Assembly (NCBI GenBank): GCA_937922235.1
Contig: CAKZVC010000048.1
Span: forward strand, 1-64,000
Source: an uncultured Acidimicrobiales bacterium
Lineage (GTDB): Bacteria > Actinomycetota > Acidimicrobiia > Acidimicrobiales > SHLQ01
DNA: 64,000 bases
Direction: 5' to 3'
The first letter of the stretch is position 1. Each line of letters begins with the position of its first letter. This document shows, in pieces, positions 12,550-20,943 of the stretch. The position numbers were made by a program, and so were the translations under genes. Below the pieces are notes generated by a model. The model made no database searches. It saw only the letters and a program-made list of their open reading frames with translations, and had not been told where the DNA came from.

Positions 12550-13457
12550 TGGCTCCGACTGTTGCGACCATCGTGGCCACCCGCGACCGTCCTGAACTCC
12601 TTCGTGAAACCCTCGCGGCGATCGAACAGCAGGATTACGAGGGCATGATCACGACGATCGTCGTCTTCGATCAGACCGAGCCCGACATGTCGCTTGCCGT
12701 GCAAGGTGGCAACCGTCCGGTCATCGTCGTGCCGAACTCGCGCGTGCAAGGACTCCAGGGAGCTCGCAACACTGGAATTCTCGGTACGACAAGCGACCTC
12801 ATTGCGTTCTGCGACGACGACGACGTTTGGTCGCCAAACAAGATCCGCCGCCAAGTCGAAGTTCTCGATTCGAACCCCGACGTGCACTTCGTTGGTTCTG
12901 GCGTGACGGTGAGTTACCAAGACGAGAACGTCGAACGCATCCGCGAAGATCCTCGAGTGACGTTCCGTGACCTGCTTCGGTCACGCGTGTTCGAAGCGCA
13001 CCCGTCGACCTTTCTCATGCGCCGCGCCGAGCTCGTCGACAAGATGGGTCTCGTCGACGAGAACGTTCCCGGCGGCTACGGCGAAGACTACGAGTGGCTT
13101 CTTCGGGCGACCCGATACACCGACATGTTGTTGGTTCCCGCGGCTCTGGTCATGGTTCGCTGGCACACGGCCTCGTTCTACGCCGAGCGCTGGCAGATGC
13201 GTATCGACGGCCTTCAGTACATCCTCGACCTGTACCCAGAGTTCGAAACCGAGCCGGTTGGCCTGGCTCGGATAACCGGACAGATGGCGTATGCCAAGGC
13301 ATCGCTCGGCGATCGTAAGGGTGCGCTCGAGCTCGCGAAGAAGACGCTCAAGCTGAATCCAAAGGAAGGGCGCGCTGCCCTTGCTATGGCAGTCGCTGCC
13401 GGAGTTCCTTCGGCGACCGTTGTCTCTCAATTGCAGAAACGCGGCAGTTCGATCTAA
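12549..13457 (+). CDS. Family 2 glycosyltransferase
   Basis: 302 aa; the ATG overlaps the previous stop (TAATG). GT-A fold: the N-terminal ATIVATRDRPELLRETLAAI is the nucleotide-sugar strand-helix start, LQGARNTGI the donor-site loop, and LIAFCDDDDVW the metal-binding DxD. GGYGEDYEWLLRA resembles the acceptor/catalytic ED motif of GT2 enzymes. The C-terminal 60 residues are helical (KGALELAKKTLKLNPKEGRA, TPR-like). Likely adds a sugar to the lipid-linked repeat unit of the exopolysaccharide. Confidence 0.9.
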   Translation: MAPTVATIVATRDRPELLRETLAAIEQQDYEGMITTIVVFDQTEPDMSLAVQGGNRPVIVVPNSRVQGLQGARNTGILGTTSDLIAFCDDDDVWSPNKIRRQVEVLDSNPDVHFVGSGVTVSYQDENVERIREDPRVTFRDLLRSRVFEAHPSTFLMRRAELVDKMGLVDENVPGGYGEDYEWLLRATRYTDMLLVPAALVMVRWHTASFYAERWQMRIDGLQYILDLYPEFETEPVGLARITGQMAYAKASLGDRKGALELAKKTLKLNPKEGRAALAMAVAAGVPSATVVSQLQKRGSSI

Positions 13458-14821
13458 TGACGGTCACCGCACCGCCGGTGTCTCCCAGTGCGGGATCGTC
13501 TGCTTCGACGCGCATCGAGCGGCGACCGAGCCAGCTAAAGGGCTTCCTGCACCCAGGATTGCCCTTCTACGCCGTGCCAATGTTGCCGCTCTTTTGGGCG
13601 CTGGGCATGGGCTACTTCACGTTCGCCATCGCTGGTGCCGCATGTGGCCTTGGCCTTCTGTTGATGAAGCCGATTCGGGTCCCAAAGGGATTTGGGCCGT
13701 GGCTGTTGTACATCGGCTGGATGCTCACCTCCGCGCTGATGCTCGAACCGACGGTCAACCGTTATCTGTCGTTTACGATCCGCGCCATCACGTATATCGG
13801 TGCCACGAATCTGTTCTTGTACATCTACAACATTCCGCCGAAGTACCTGCCGACGAGCCGCATCCTCGGTTCGATCGCGTCGATCTTCGTATTCACGGCA
13901 ATCATCGGCGGCTACCTCGGGTTGTTCCTTGGTGAGGTCCGCTTCAACACGCCGTTGTCGCAGGTCATGCCCCGCTCGTTGCTGCAGAACTCGGTCGTGA
14001 ACAACGTGGTTCGCCCACCATTCGCCCAGCGCCAGGACTTCCTCGGCTTTGGATTGAACCGCCCCGCAATGCCGTTCTCGTTTACGAACGTGTGGGGCTC
14101 GACCTTAGTACCAGCGACCTTTGCGGCGATTGCGTATGCCGGACGTGTCAAGCGGTTCCGTCGGCTGATTCCGTTCGTTGCGTTGCTTGCGTTGATACCC
14201 ATGGTGGTCTCGGCGAACCGCGGCTTGTGGATTGCGCTGATCGGCAGCGTGTTTTACGTCGCCATTCGGCGGGCGTCGAAGGGCCAACTCGTGTTGGCGA
14301 TTCGATTGGTCGTCATCTTGTTCTTCGCTGGAGCCCTGATTTTGGTTTCCCCACTTGGTGAGATTGCAGGTGGTCGAGCCACGTCGAGTCACTCGATCGA
14401 TGCACGCGGCGATATCTACACCGACGTGCTCGTCCGTGTGCCCGACTCGCCGTTGCTTGGCTACGGCGCGCCGCTGTCGAACCCAAACCCGAACCGGCCA
14501 GCCATCGGTACGCACGGCATGTTCTGGACGGCATTGTTCAGCCAGGGGATTCCCGGCCTGATTTTGTACATCAGTTTCTGGGCGGGCATGGCCTTCCGGA
14601 CGGGCCGAAGAATCCAGAACCAAGAGCAACTGCTGTTGCACTTAGCAATCGCGTCAGCGTTGCCCACAATGATGATCTACGACCATCTTCCGGCATCGCT
14701 GCCGATCATGATGATGTGTGCTGCGGTGTTCCTCCGAGACCAACGGGTGAACGACGCCCAGCGGCAGAGTGTGCTGGGCCAGCCGGATTCAGCGACCGTG
14801 ACGGCGGGTGCGGCGGTATGA
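13457..14821 (+). CDS. O-antigen ligase/Wzy-like polysaccharide polymerase
   Basis: 454 aa, start overlapping the previous stop. Strongly hydrophobic with about ten or more predicted TM segments and a long loop in the second half (RATSSHSIDARGDIYTDVLVRV, about 305-350), the pattern of the WaaL/Wzy O-antigen ligase family (Wzy_C). Its position between glycosyltransferases and late genes suggests the polymerase of the operon. A specific Wzy versus ligase function cannot be separated by sequence. Confidence 0.82.
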   Translation: MTVTAPPVSPSAGSSASTRIERRPSQLKGFLHPGLPFYAVPMLPLFWALGMGYFTFAIAGAACGLGLLLMKPIRVPKGFGPWLLYIGWMLTSALMLEPTVNRYLSFTIRAITYIGATNLFLYIYNIPPKYLPTSRILGSIASIFVFTAIIGGYLGLFLGEVRFNTPLSQVMPRSLLQNSVVNNVVRPPFAQRQDFLGFGLNRPAMPFSFTNVWGSTLVPATFAAIAYAGRVKRFRRLIPFVALLALIPMVVSANRGLWIALIGSVFYVAIRRASKGQLVLAIRLVVILFFAGALILVSPLGEIAGGRATSSHSIDARGDIYTDVLVRVPDSPLLGYGAPLSNPNPNRPAIGTHGMFWTALFSQGIPGLILYISFWAGMAFRTGRRIQNQEQLLLHLAIASALPTMMIYDHLPASLPIMMMCAAVFLRDQRVNDAQRQSVLGQPDSATVTAGAAV

Positions 14822-15930
14822 GTATCGAACCATCCGATGCGTGGTGGAAGAAAGTTCTGACGGGACCTAAGGGCAATCTCAACGACTGGTCATCAAACGA
14901 GACGTATCTCGTGCTTCCGAGCACAAAAGAGCCTCGGATCGTCGTCGATAAGAACGAGCCTCGCGCCATCCAGGATGTGACCGACCGTTTGGTCCAGAAC
15001 CGGACCAACTTTGGGCCTGTCAAAGGAATCGCGTCAAAGGTGGTTCCCGCCGTCCTGAACTACCGGCGCAAAGAGACCTGGAGCGTGAGCTCTGGAACAC
15101 TCGATCACACCTTGCGCGAGTACCTCAGCGAGGTACTCGATACCGACCTTCGCATCTCGGTATCGGTTGGGCCCCCACGCCCAAATCGAAAGCCAGTCGT
15201 TCGGTGCTATCGCGAAGACGGCCTGTTCGCGGTTGCCAAACTCGGGCCCGAGAAGCACACCGCAGAGATGGTGCGTAACGAGGCGCGCTGGCTCGACACC
15301 ATGGCTGGCCAGCCCCTCAAGAACACCCTCACTCCGCCGCTGCTCTATTCGGGCGACTACGGGAACAGCGCCATCCTCGTGATGGGTGCGCTCGACCTCG
15401 TGTCTGATCTTGGTGTGGGATTCGACGAAGTCCCGCTGCCAACCGCTCGAGAATTCTCGGCCCGCTTTGCCGAACACACACCGATGATCGATTCCGACTG
15501 GTGGCACCGGCTGCCGGTTCGTATGAACGACGACAAGCTTCTATCTGTCCACGCCCAGATGTCTCAGCTGAGCCAACACAAGATGTTCAACTCCGTGCGA
15601 ACGTCGGCATGGCACGGCGATTGGTCGCCGTGGAACATGGGCTTTGCCAAGATGGGCAAACTCTGCATTTGGGACTGGGAACGCGCCAGTTTGGGCGTGC
15701 CAAACGGCTTCGACATCCTCCACTTGCACTACCAGTACGGCGAAGGACTCGATGCCGCACACGCCGACCTCGAGTCCCTTGGCGTGCCTGCAGAGCATCA
15801 CAACATCGTGAAGCGCATGTACCTCTTCGAGTTGTGCGCCCGCCACTGTGAGGCTGAGGCCTTGCACACCGAGCGGCACACGAAAGTCATCGATACCCTG
15901 GCGGCTCTCAGTAGAAGTGGAACGCCATGA
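14818..15930 (+). CDS. Aminoglycoside-phosphotransferase-fold kinase in the exopolysaccharide operon
   Basis: 370 aa from ATG 14818, overlapping the previous stop (ATGA). The C-terminal half carries the APH/choline-kinase catalytic motif SAWHGDWSPWNMGF and the metal-binding LCIWDWERAS about 20 residues later; RCYREDGLFAVAKLG is a probable nucleotide-binding strand. Such kinases phosphorylate small hydroxylated substrates. Drug resistance is unlikely given six polysaccharide neighbours; sugar or glycan phosphorylation is the better guess (inference). The next gene overlaps its stop by 4 bp. Confidence 0.8.
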   Translation: MSIEPSDAWWKKVLTGPKGNLNDWSSNETYLVLPSTKEPRIVVDKNEPRAIQDVTDRLVQNRTNFGPVKGIASKVVPAVLNYRRKETWSVSSGTLDHTLREYLSEVLDTDLRISVSVGPPRPNRKPVVRCYREDGLFAVAKLGPEKHTAEMVRNEARWLDTMAGQPLKNTLTPPLLYSGDYGNSAILVMGALDLVSDLGVGFDEVPLPTAREFSARFAEHTPMIDSDWWHRLPVRMNDDKLLSVHAQMSQLSQHKMFNSVRTSAWHGDWSPWNMGFAKMGKLCIWDWERASLGVPNGFDILHLHYQYGEGLDAAHADLESLGVPAEHHNIVKRMYLFELCARHCEAEALHTERHTKVIDTLAALSRSGTP

Positions 15931-16814
15931 TTGGTCGCAAGGCACTCGGGAAGGCAACTGCGCTTCCTCAACCAGTTCGAGACGTCTACGTGTGGCTCAA
16001 CCGCAACGTTGGCCGGTTCGACCCGTCCGAGCGAGCGCTCCCAAACTTCTACGTTGTCGGAACACAACGCGGCGGCACCACGTCGCTGTTTATCTACTTG
16101 CTCGCTCACGAGCTCGTCCATGGGCCACGGCGAGCCAAAGGTGTCCACTACTACGACACCAACTTCGACAAGTCGGTCAGCTGGTATCGAGGCAACTTTC
16201 CTCGAGTAGCCACACTCAACGAACAGGCCAAGGCCCATGGCGCCGAGCCTGCGGTTGGCGAAGGTGCGCCGTACTACTTGTTTAGCCCAACCATCCCTGG
16301 ACGAATCCACGCCGTAACCCCTGGAGCGCGCATCATCGCCGTGCTCCGAGAGCCGCTCGACCGTGCGATCTCCCACCACAACCATGAGGTGAAGCGCGGC
16401 TTCGAAACGCTCGAGCTTGAAGCTGCGTTCGCTGCTGAAGAGGGCCGCCTCGCCGGTGAAGTCGAGAAGCTGCTCGCCGACCCGACCTACATCTCCAAGC
16501 CGCACATCCACCACGCGTATCTGTCACGTGGTCAGTACGCCGAGCAGCTCGAACGCTACTTTGCGCTTTTCGGCCAAGAGAACGTGCTTGTCCTCGACTC
16601 GGCGGCGCTTTCGGAACGTCCGGAGGAGACCGTCCGAGTCGCAACCGACTTCCTCGGGCTTCCGCCGATGTCGGGCGTTGACTACCCGTTGTACAACAAA
16701 CGGGAGTACGACCCGGTCGATCCGGCGATCCGGGCCACGTTCGGTCCGGTCTTCGAGGAGAGCAACGCCCGCCTTCGAGAACTCCTCCCCGAAGGAACCA
16801 TCAGCTGGCTCTAG
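15927..16814 (+). CDS. PAPS-dependent carbohydrate sulfotransferase
   Basis: 295 aa, last gene of the operon. FYVVGTQRGGTTSLFIYL (about 35-52) is the 5'-phosphosulfate loop of heparan-sulfate-type sulfotransferases; ARIIAVLREPLDRAISHHNH (about 133-152) is the 3'-phosphate-binding block, with Arg and Ser in the expected places. KGVHYYDTNF and YKRGQYAEQLERYF-like segments match the family core. The length is typical for a single-domain enzyme. With the fused enzyme upstream it gives the operon two sulfotransferases. A large inverted-repeat terminator follows. Confidence 0.9.
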   Translation: MIGRKALGKATALPQPVRDVYVWLNRNVGRFDPSERALPNFYVVGTQRGGTTSLFIYLLAHELVHGPRRAKGVHYYDTNFDKSVSWYRGNFPRVATLNEQAKAHGAEPAVGEGAPYYLFSPTIPGRIHAVTPGARIIAVLREPLDRAISHHNHEVKRGFETLELEAAFAAEEGRLAGEVEKLLADPTYISKPHIHHAYLSRGQYAEQLERYFALFGQENVLVLDSAALSERPEETVRVATDFLGLPPMSGVDYPLYNKREYDPVDPAIRATFGPVFEESNARLRELLPEGTISWL

Positions 16815-16821
16815 CGAGCTC

Positions 16822-16872
16822 ACAATTTTGAACCGCTAGGTACTCCAGGCGTACCTAGCGGTTCAAAATTGT
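16822..16872. terminator. Bidirectional terminator between exopolysaccharide operon and ino1
   Basis: A perfect 22-bp inverted repeat (16822-16843 and 16851-16872) with a 7-nt loop lies between the two convergent stops. The outer part of each arm is ACAATTTT / AAAATTGT, so each strand has a short U-rich tail. Exceptionally long for a terminator stem. Confidence 0.88.
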
Positions 16873-16881
16873 TGATTTCGA

Positions 16882-18186
16882 CTAGCCGGCTTCGGAGTGG
16901 GTTACTGGGACTTCGCCCATCCATTCGCGCAGGGTGTTCTTCAGCTTGGTTTGCTGAATGAAGATGTCGTGCTCTGGGTCGTTGACCGTGGCCGACTGTG
17001 GAGCCTTGAAGTAGAAGCTCAGCCATTCCTGAACGCCGGACTCGCCAGCGCGGGCTGCGAGATCCATGAACAGGGCTAGGTCGAGAACGATTGGCGCCGC
17101 AAGGATCGAGTCACGAGCCAGAAGGTTGATTTTGATCTGCATCGGGTAGCCGAGCCAGCCGAAGATGTCGATGTTGTCCCAGCCCTCCTTCTCATCGCCA
17201 CGAGGTGGGTAGTAATCGATTCGAACTTTGTGATCGATCTCGCCGTAGAGCGATGGGTAGACCTCGGGCTGCAGGATCGTATCGAGCACGCCGAGCTTGG
17301 AGTTTTCCTTGGTCTGGAAGTTCTCCGGAGCGTCGAGGACCTCACCGTCACGGTTGCCGAGGATGTTGGTTGAGTACCAACCACGAATACCGAGCATGCG
17401 GCTCTTGAGACCAGGTGCGATCAGGGTCTTGATGAGTGTCTGGCCAGTTTTGAAGTCCTTGCCCGCAATCGGCACCCCTTCACGCTTTGACAATTCGACG
17501 ATGCAGTCGAGATCGGTCGTGAGGTTGGGGGCGCCGTTGGCGAACGGCACGCCCGACTGGAGTGCGGCGTAGGCGTAGATCTGGCTTGGGGAAATGTTGT
17601 CGTCGCTGTTGCGGAGGCCTTCTTCAAAGGCCTCAATCGAAGCATGTACGGCTGATGGTTCCTGAAATGCCTCGGTCGATCCACACCACACCATGACCAA
17701 GCGGTCGCAGTTGTTCTCGGTGCGGAAGCGCTCGATATCGGCAATGAGCGCCTCGGCCTGTTCCATCTTGTTGGTCTCGGTCTTGACCCGGACACCCTCG
17801 ATGCGGCTGACCCATTTTTGGTCGAATACTGCGTCCATGGCGACGACGCCTTCGAGCTCTCCCGAGATCGCTGCGAGGTCGGCGTCCTTCATCACGCCAG
17901 CGTGGCGAGCTGCTTCGAGTGCGTTCGGCGAGAGTGGATCCCAGCCACCAAAGACGAGATCGTCGAGCTCGGCCATCGGCACGAACTCACGAATGAGCGG
18001 GTTGCGGTTCTCCTCGCGCTTGCCGAGGCGGATGTGCGCCATTTGCGAGACGGATCCGAGTGGGGCTTCGCCCGTCTGGCGTGAGTGGAGAACGCCAGCG
18101 ATAAGCGTTGAGGCCACGGCGCCAAGGCCGGGCATGAGCAGTCCGAGTTTGCCGGACGCAGGTGCAATTGTGCGTGGTTCAGTCAT
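16882..18186 (-). CDS. ino1: Inositol-3-phosphate synthase
   Basis: 434 aa. NAD-dependent isomerisation of glucose-6-phosphate to 1L-myo-inositol-3-phosphate, the entry to phosphatidylinositol and, in many Actinomycetota, mycothiol. Seen: Rossmann start LGLLMPGLGAVASTLIAG, the family signatures DKKWVSRIEG-like near 115, IAGKDFKTGQTLIKTLIAPG and GIRGWYSTNILGNRDGEVLD, and KVRIDYYPPRGDEKEGWDNI. The length is between short archaeal/mycobacterial and long eukaryotic forms. Monocistronic by context; divergent from a LysR regulator, which may control it (inference). Confidence 0.95.
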   Translation of the reverse strand: MTEPRTIAPASGKLGLLMPGLGAVASTLIAGVLHSRQTGEAPLGSVSQMAHIRLGKREENRNPLIREFVPMAELDDLVFGGWDPLSPNALEAARHAGVMKDADLAAISGELEGVVAMDAVFDQKWVSRIEGVRVKTETNKMEQAEALIADIERFRTENNCDRLVMVWCGSTEAFQEPSAVHASIEAFEEGLRNSDDNISPSQIYAYAALQSGVPFANGAPNLTTDLDCIVELSKREGVPIAGKDFKTGQTLIKTLIAPGLKSRMLGIRGWYSTNILGNRDGEVLDAPENFQTKENSKLGVLDTILQPEVYPSLYGEIDHKVRIDYYPPRGDEKEGWDNIDIFGWLGYPMQIKINLLARDSILAAPIVLDLALFMDLAARAGESGVQEWLSFYFKAPQSATVNDPEHDIFIQQTKLKNTLREWMGEVPVTHSEAG

Positions 18187-18258
18187 GCCCGGAACACTAC
18201 GGAGATCCTTCGATTACAACCAGGAAACTTTAGATATGCTTAAGCTATTGTGGACACC

Positions 18259-18296
18259 GTGAAAGGGACACCGCAGTGAACGCGACACAGCAGTGA
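18259..18296 (+). repeat. Tandem 17-bp units forming overlapping mini-ORFs before lysR
   Basis: Three GTGAA-beginning units follow one another at 17-bp spacing: 18259-18275, 18276-18292 and the lysR start at 18293. Units 1 and 2 match at 14 of 17 positions. Unit 1 reads as a six-codon ORF (MKGTPQ) ending in TGA at 18277-18279, overlapping the GTG at 18276. Unit 2 reads MNATQQ, ending at 18294-18296 and overlapping the lysR GTG at 18293. Either slippage debris or a translational-coupling leader. Confidence 0.6.
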
Positions 18297-19171
18297 AAAA
18301 GACAGAGTCGCCGAGTGCGACGCAGCTGCACTACCTCGTATCTGCCCTCGATCACGGCAGCTGGACAGACGCGGCGACCGCGCTCGACATCAGCACCTCA
18401 GCGTTCACCCAAGGAATCGCCGAGCTTCAACGACGTCTCGGGGTCGAGCTCTTTGCAAAAGATGGGCGTCGTCGAGTTCCGACAGCCCAAGCCATCATCG
18501 CGGGCGAGCATGCCCGACGAATCCTCAACGAGTACGGAGCGCTCGACCGATGGGCCACACTCAGCAAGTCGGGCGATATCGGAACCGTCAGGGCGGGACT
18601 TATCGATACGGCAGCAGTCCACCACTTTGGTGATGCGCTTGTTCGCTTTCGTTCGCTCCACCCCGACCTCGCCGTTCATTTGACGGTTCGCCCATCCGCC
18701 GAGCTCTTTACCATGCTGCGGCGCGGCGATCTCGATGTGATCATTGCCGTGCCGCCCGACGAGGCTGACGACCTCACGATGCGACCTGTCGTGACCGAAC
18801 CCTTGAACATCTACGCACCTCCCGGCGTCCGTTCCGGCAAGCCTGACAACTGGGGGCCGTGGGTCGCCTTTCCCGAAGCTTCCCGAACCCGTGCCGTCAT
18901 CAGCCGCGCGCTTCGAAACCGGGGGGCCGACTACGACGTCGTTGCCGAGAGCTCACAACCGACGGTCTTGCGCGAGATGGTCCGCCTCGGAATGGGTTGG
19001 ACAGTTCTCGTCCCGGCTGATGCCGAGCGTGAACCCCACGCGCTCAAGCCCGCGTTCGCAAACCCCATCGCCGAGCGAGTGCTTGTGCTTGCCCAACGGT
19101 CGGATCGGCCGCCAACGGCTGCGCTCGAACGGTTTGTTGCCATGCTGATGAGCGAAGCAACCATGGTCTAG
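18293..19171 (+). CDS. LysR-family transcriptional regulator
   Basis: 292 aa. N-terminal winged HTH: QLHYLVSALDHGSWTDAATALDIS, SAFTQGIAELQRRLGVELFAKDGRR (residues 8-58), then the linker helix and an effector-binding domain (about 90-285) with the usual alternating alpha/beta pattern (GTVRAGLIDTAAVHHFGDAL, VHLTVRPSAELFTMLRRGDLDVIIAV). Start GTG 18293 is chosen because the HTH begins about ten residues later. Divergent from ino1 and 72 bp upstream of a TauE-family exporter; either could be its target. Effector unknown. Confidence 0.9.
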   Translation: MKKTESPSATQLHYLVSALDHGSWTDAATALDISTSAFTQGIAELQRRLGVELFAKDGRRRVPTAQAIIAGEHARRILNEYGALDRWATLSKSGDIGTVRAGLIDTAAVHHFGDALVRFRSLHPDLAVHLTVRPSAELFTMLRRGDLDVIIAVPPDEADDLTMRPVVTEPLNIYAPPGVRSGKPDNWGPWVAFPEASRTRAVISRALRNRGADYDVVAESSQPTVLREMVRLGMGWTVLVPADAEREPHALKPAFANPIAERVLVLAQRSDRPPTAALERFVAMLMSEATMV

Positions 19172-19242
19172 GGCGGTACCCTCCGAAACGACTCTCCGGA
19201 TCGTGACTCTGCCCGTGACTTTTCAAGCATGACCCCCCTCGC

Positions 19243-19980
19243 ATGACCACTACGCAAATACTTGTCGTGCTTGTCGCTGGAGCAATTGCGTCGCTGACAA
19301 AAAGCACCACAGGCATGGGATACCCAATGGTGGTGCTGCCGGTGCTTGCCTTGTTCATCGACGTTGCTGAGGCCATCGTGATCGTCGCCGCGCCAAACCT
19401 GTTTCTGAACGCGAAACTCGTGCGAAGCCTGCGTGAACACCGATCGTCATCGCCCACGCTCAAACCGTTCATCATCGGAGCAACCATCGGCGCAATCCTC
19501 GGGGCGCTCGCTCTTCCGTTCCTGTCCGAGGTCTTGCTGCGAGTGGTGCTGATCGTCGCAATCGTCGTCTTCCTCATCAACCGGCTTCGACCTCAGTCAG
19601 TCGAGATCGGGGACGCTCGTGCGATGCAGCTCGCCGGACCAGTTGGAGGGGTCGCCGGCGTGTTCCAAGGAGCCGCGGGCATCTCCGGCCCAATCGTCAC
19701 GCCGTGGTTCCTGAGCGTTGTCTCCCAGCGCGATGTCTACATTTTCTCGATCGCAACCACGTTCGCTGTTACCGGCCTCGCCCAGCTCATCGTGTTCCTT
19801 CTCCAAGGTGCCTTCACGTGGGCGAGCTTTGGCGTGGCCGCAGCGCTAATCCCAATCGCGATCGTCATCTTCCCAGCCGGAGCAATCGTTCGTGAACGGA
19901 TCTCCTTGGTTGCCTTTGAACGGATCGTCTTGGTCTTACTCGCATGCTCGGCGATCTCCCTCCTGGTCAAATTGGTCTAG
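19243..19980 (+). CDS. TauE/SafE-family (sulfite exporter-like) membrane protein
   Basis: 245 aa with seven to eight hydrophobic segments. It starts TTTQILVVLVAGAIASLTKSTTGMGYPMVVLPVLAL; the conserved G-x-G-x-P pattern in TM1/2 and the repeat GPVGGVAGVFQGAAGISGPIVTPWFL in the second half define TauE/SafE (DUF81). Members export sulfite, sulfoacetate or other organic anions. Substrate unknown; the two sulfotransferases 3-8 kb away make a sulfur link attractive but unproven. Confidence 0.88.
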   Translation: MTTTQILVVLVAGAIASLTKSTTGMGYPMVVLPVLALFIDVAEAIVIVAAPNLFLNAKLVRSLREHRSSSPTLKPFIIGATIGAILGALALPFLSEVLLRVVLIVAIVVFLINRLRPQSVEIGDARAMQLAGPVGGVAGVFQGAAGISGPIVTPWFLSVVSQRDVYIFSIATTFAVTGLAQLIVFLLQGAFTWASFGVAAALIPIAIVIFPAGAIVRERISLVAFERIVLVLLACSAISLLVKLV

Positions 19981-20001
19981 CGAGGCGACTACGGTTTGGA
20001 C

Positions 20002-20748
20002 ATGCGACCTGTCATGTTGATCACCGGAGGCTCCCGTGGAATCGGTGCGTCCTGCGCCGAACATGCAGCCAAGGCTGGCTACGACGTGTGCTTCTCGTAC
20101 GCCTCAAACCCAGGGGCCGCCGACCTCGTCAAGGCCGCGTGTGAGCAGCACGGAGCGCGCGCCGCAAGCACTCGAGCGGACGTGTCCTCCGAAGACGACG
20201 TCATTGCCCTCTTCGACTTCTGCGAGTCTGAGCTTGGGGCACCGGACGTGTTCGTGAACAATGCAGGCGTACTCGGTCAACAAGGCGAACTGCGAGACTT
20301 CACGGCCGAACGAATTGCGTGGACCGTCAACGTCAACGTGACTGGCGCATTGCTGTGTATGCGTGAAGCCGCGCGTCGGATGAGCACCGACCGAGGCGGT
20401 GCTGGCGGATCGATCATCAACGTGTCGTCGAAGGCCTCCACCCTCGGATCGCCGTTCGAATATGTCGACTACGCCGCCTCGAAGGGGGCGATCGATTCGG
20501 CGACGATCGGTCTTTCCAAAGAGCTCGGCGCGGTCGGTGTCCGAGTGAACTGCGTTCGGCCAGGGCCGATTCATACCGACATTCATGCGTCAGGCGGCGA
20601 GCCCGACCGCATCGCTCGAGTGTCGGCTGGCATCCCGATGGGCCGTGGGGGAGAACCAGCAGAGGTCGCAAGCTTGATCTTGTGGCTTGCAGGAGATGAA
20701 GCAAGTTATGTAAGCGGCGCGCTTATCGATGTGGCGGGCGGAAGGTAA
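20002..20748 (+). CDS. Short-chain dehydrogenase/reductase (SDR)
   Basis: 248 aa from ATG 20002 (an in-frame TTG at 19996 is possible). Classical SDR: the cofactor motif TGGSRGIG (about residues 8-15), NNAGVLG, the catalytic Ser in INVSSKAST and the Y-x-x-x-K motif YAASKGAID, ending with SGALIDVAGGR, typical of the FabG-like group. NAD(P)H-dependent oxidoreductase of unknown substrate. 21 bp after the exporter, so probably the same transcript. Confidence 0.92.
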   Translation: MRPVMLITGGSRGIGASCAEHAAKAGYDVCFSYASNPGAADLVKAACEQHGARAASTRADVSSEDDVIALFDFCESELGAPDVFVNNAGVLGQQGELRDFTAERIAWTVNVNVTGALLCMREAARRMSTDRGGAGGSIINVSSKASTLGSPFEYVDYAASKGAIDSATIGLSKELGAVGVRVNCVRPGPIHTDIHASGGEPDRIARVSAGIPMGRGGEPAEVASLILWLAGDEASYVSGALIDVAGGR

Positions 20749-20943
20749 GTCCGTTCGTGAGCGTCGTGAGGGTGGTTCGGGGCGCCAGAAAAACATGATG
20801 GTCCAAATTGGGGTGTTCTGCCGACACGCTTGAGTAGACCCCGCAAAGCGCCGTTACTAAATAGGTAATCGAAGACACAGAGCTACTTCCACAGCGATGA
20901 TGCGGGAGCCGCTCTGCAACGAAGTAAGTCCGGAGTAGAAACT

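Noticed and set aside
20857-20867. 11-mer CTAAATAGGTA shared (inverted) with 51378-51388
   Set aside because: One shared 11-mer in 64 kb is expected by chance; no further similarity around it.
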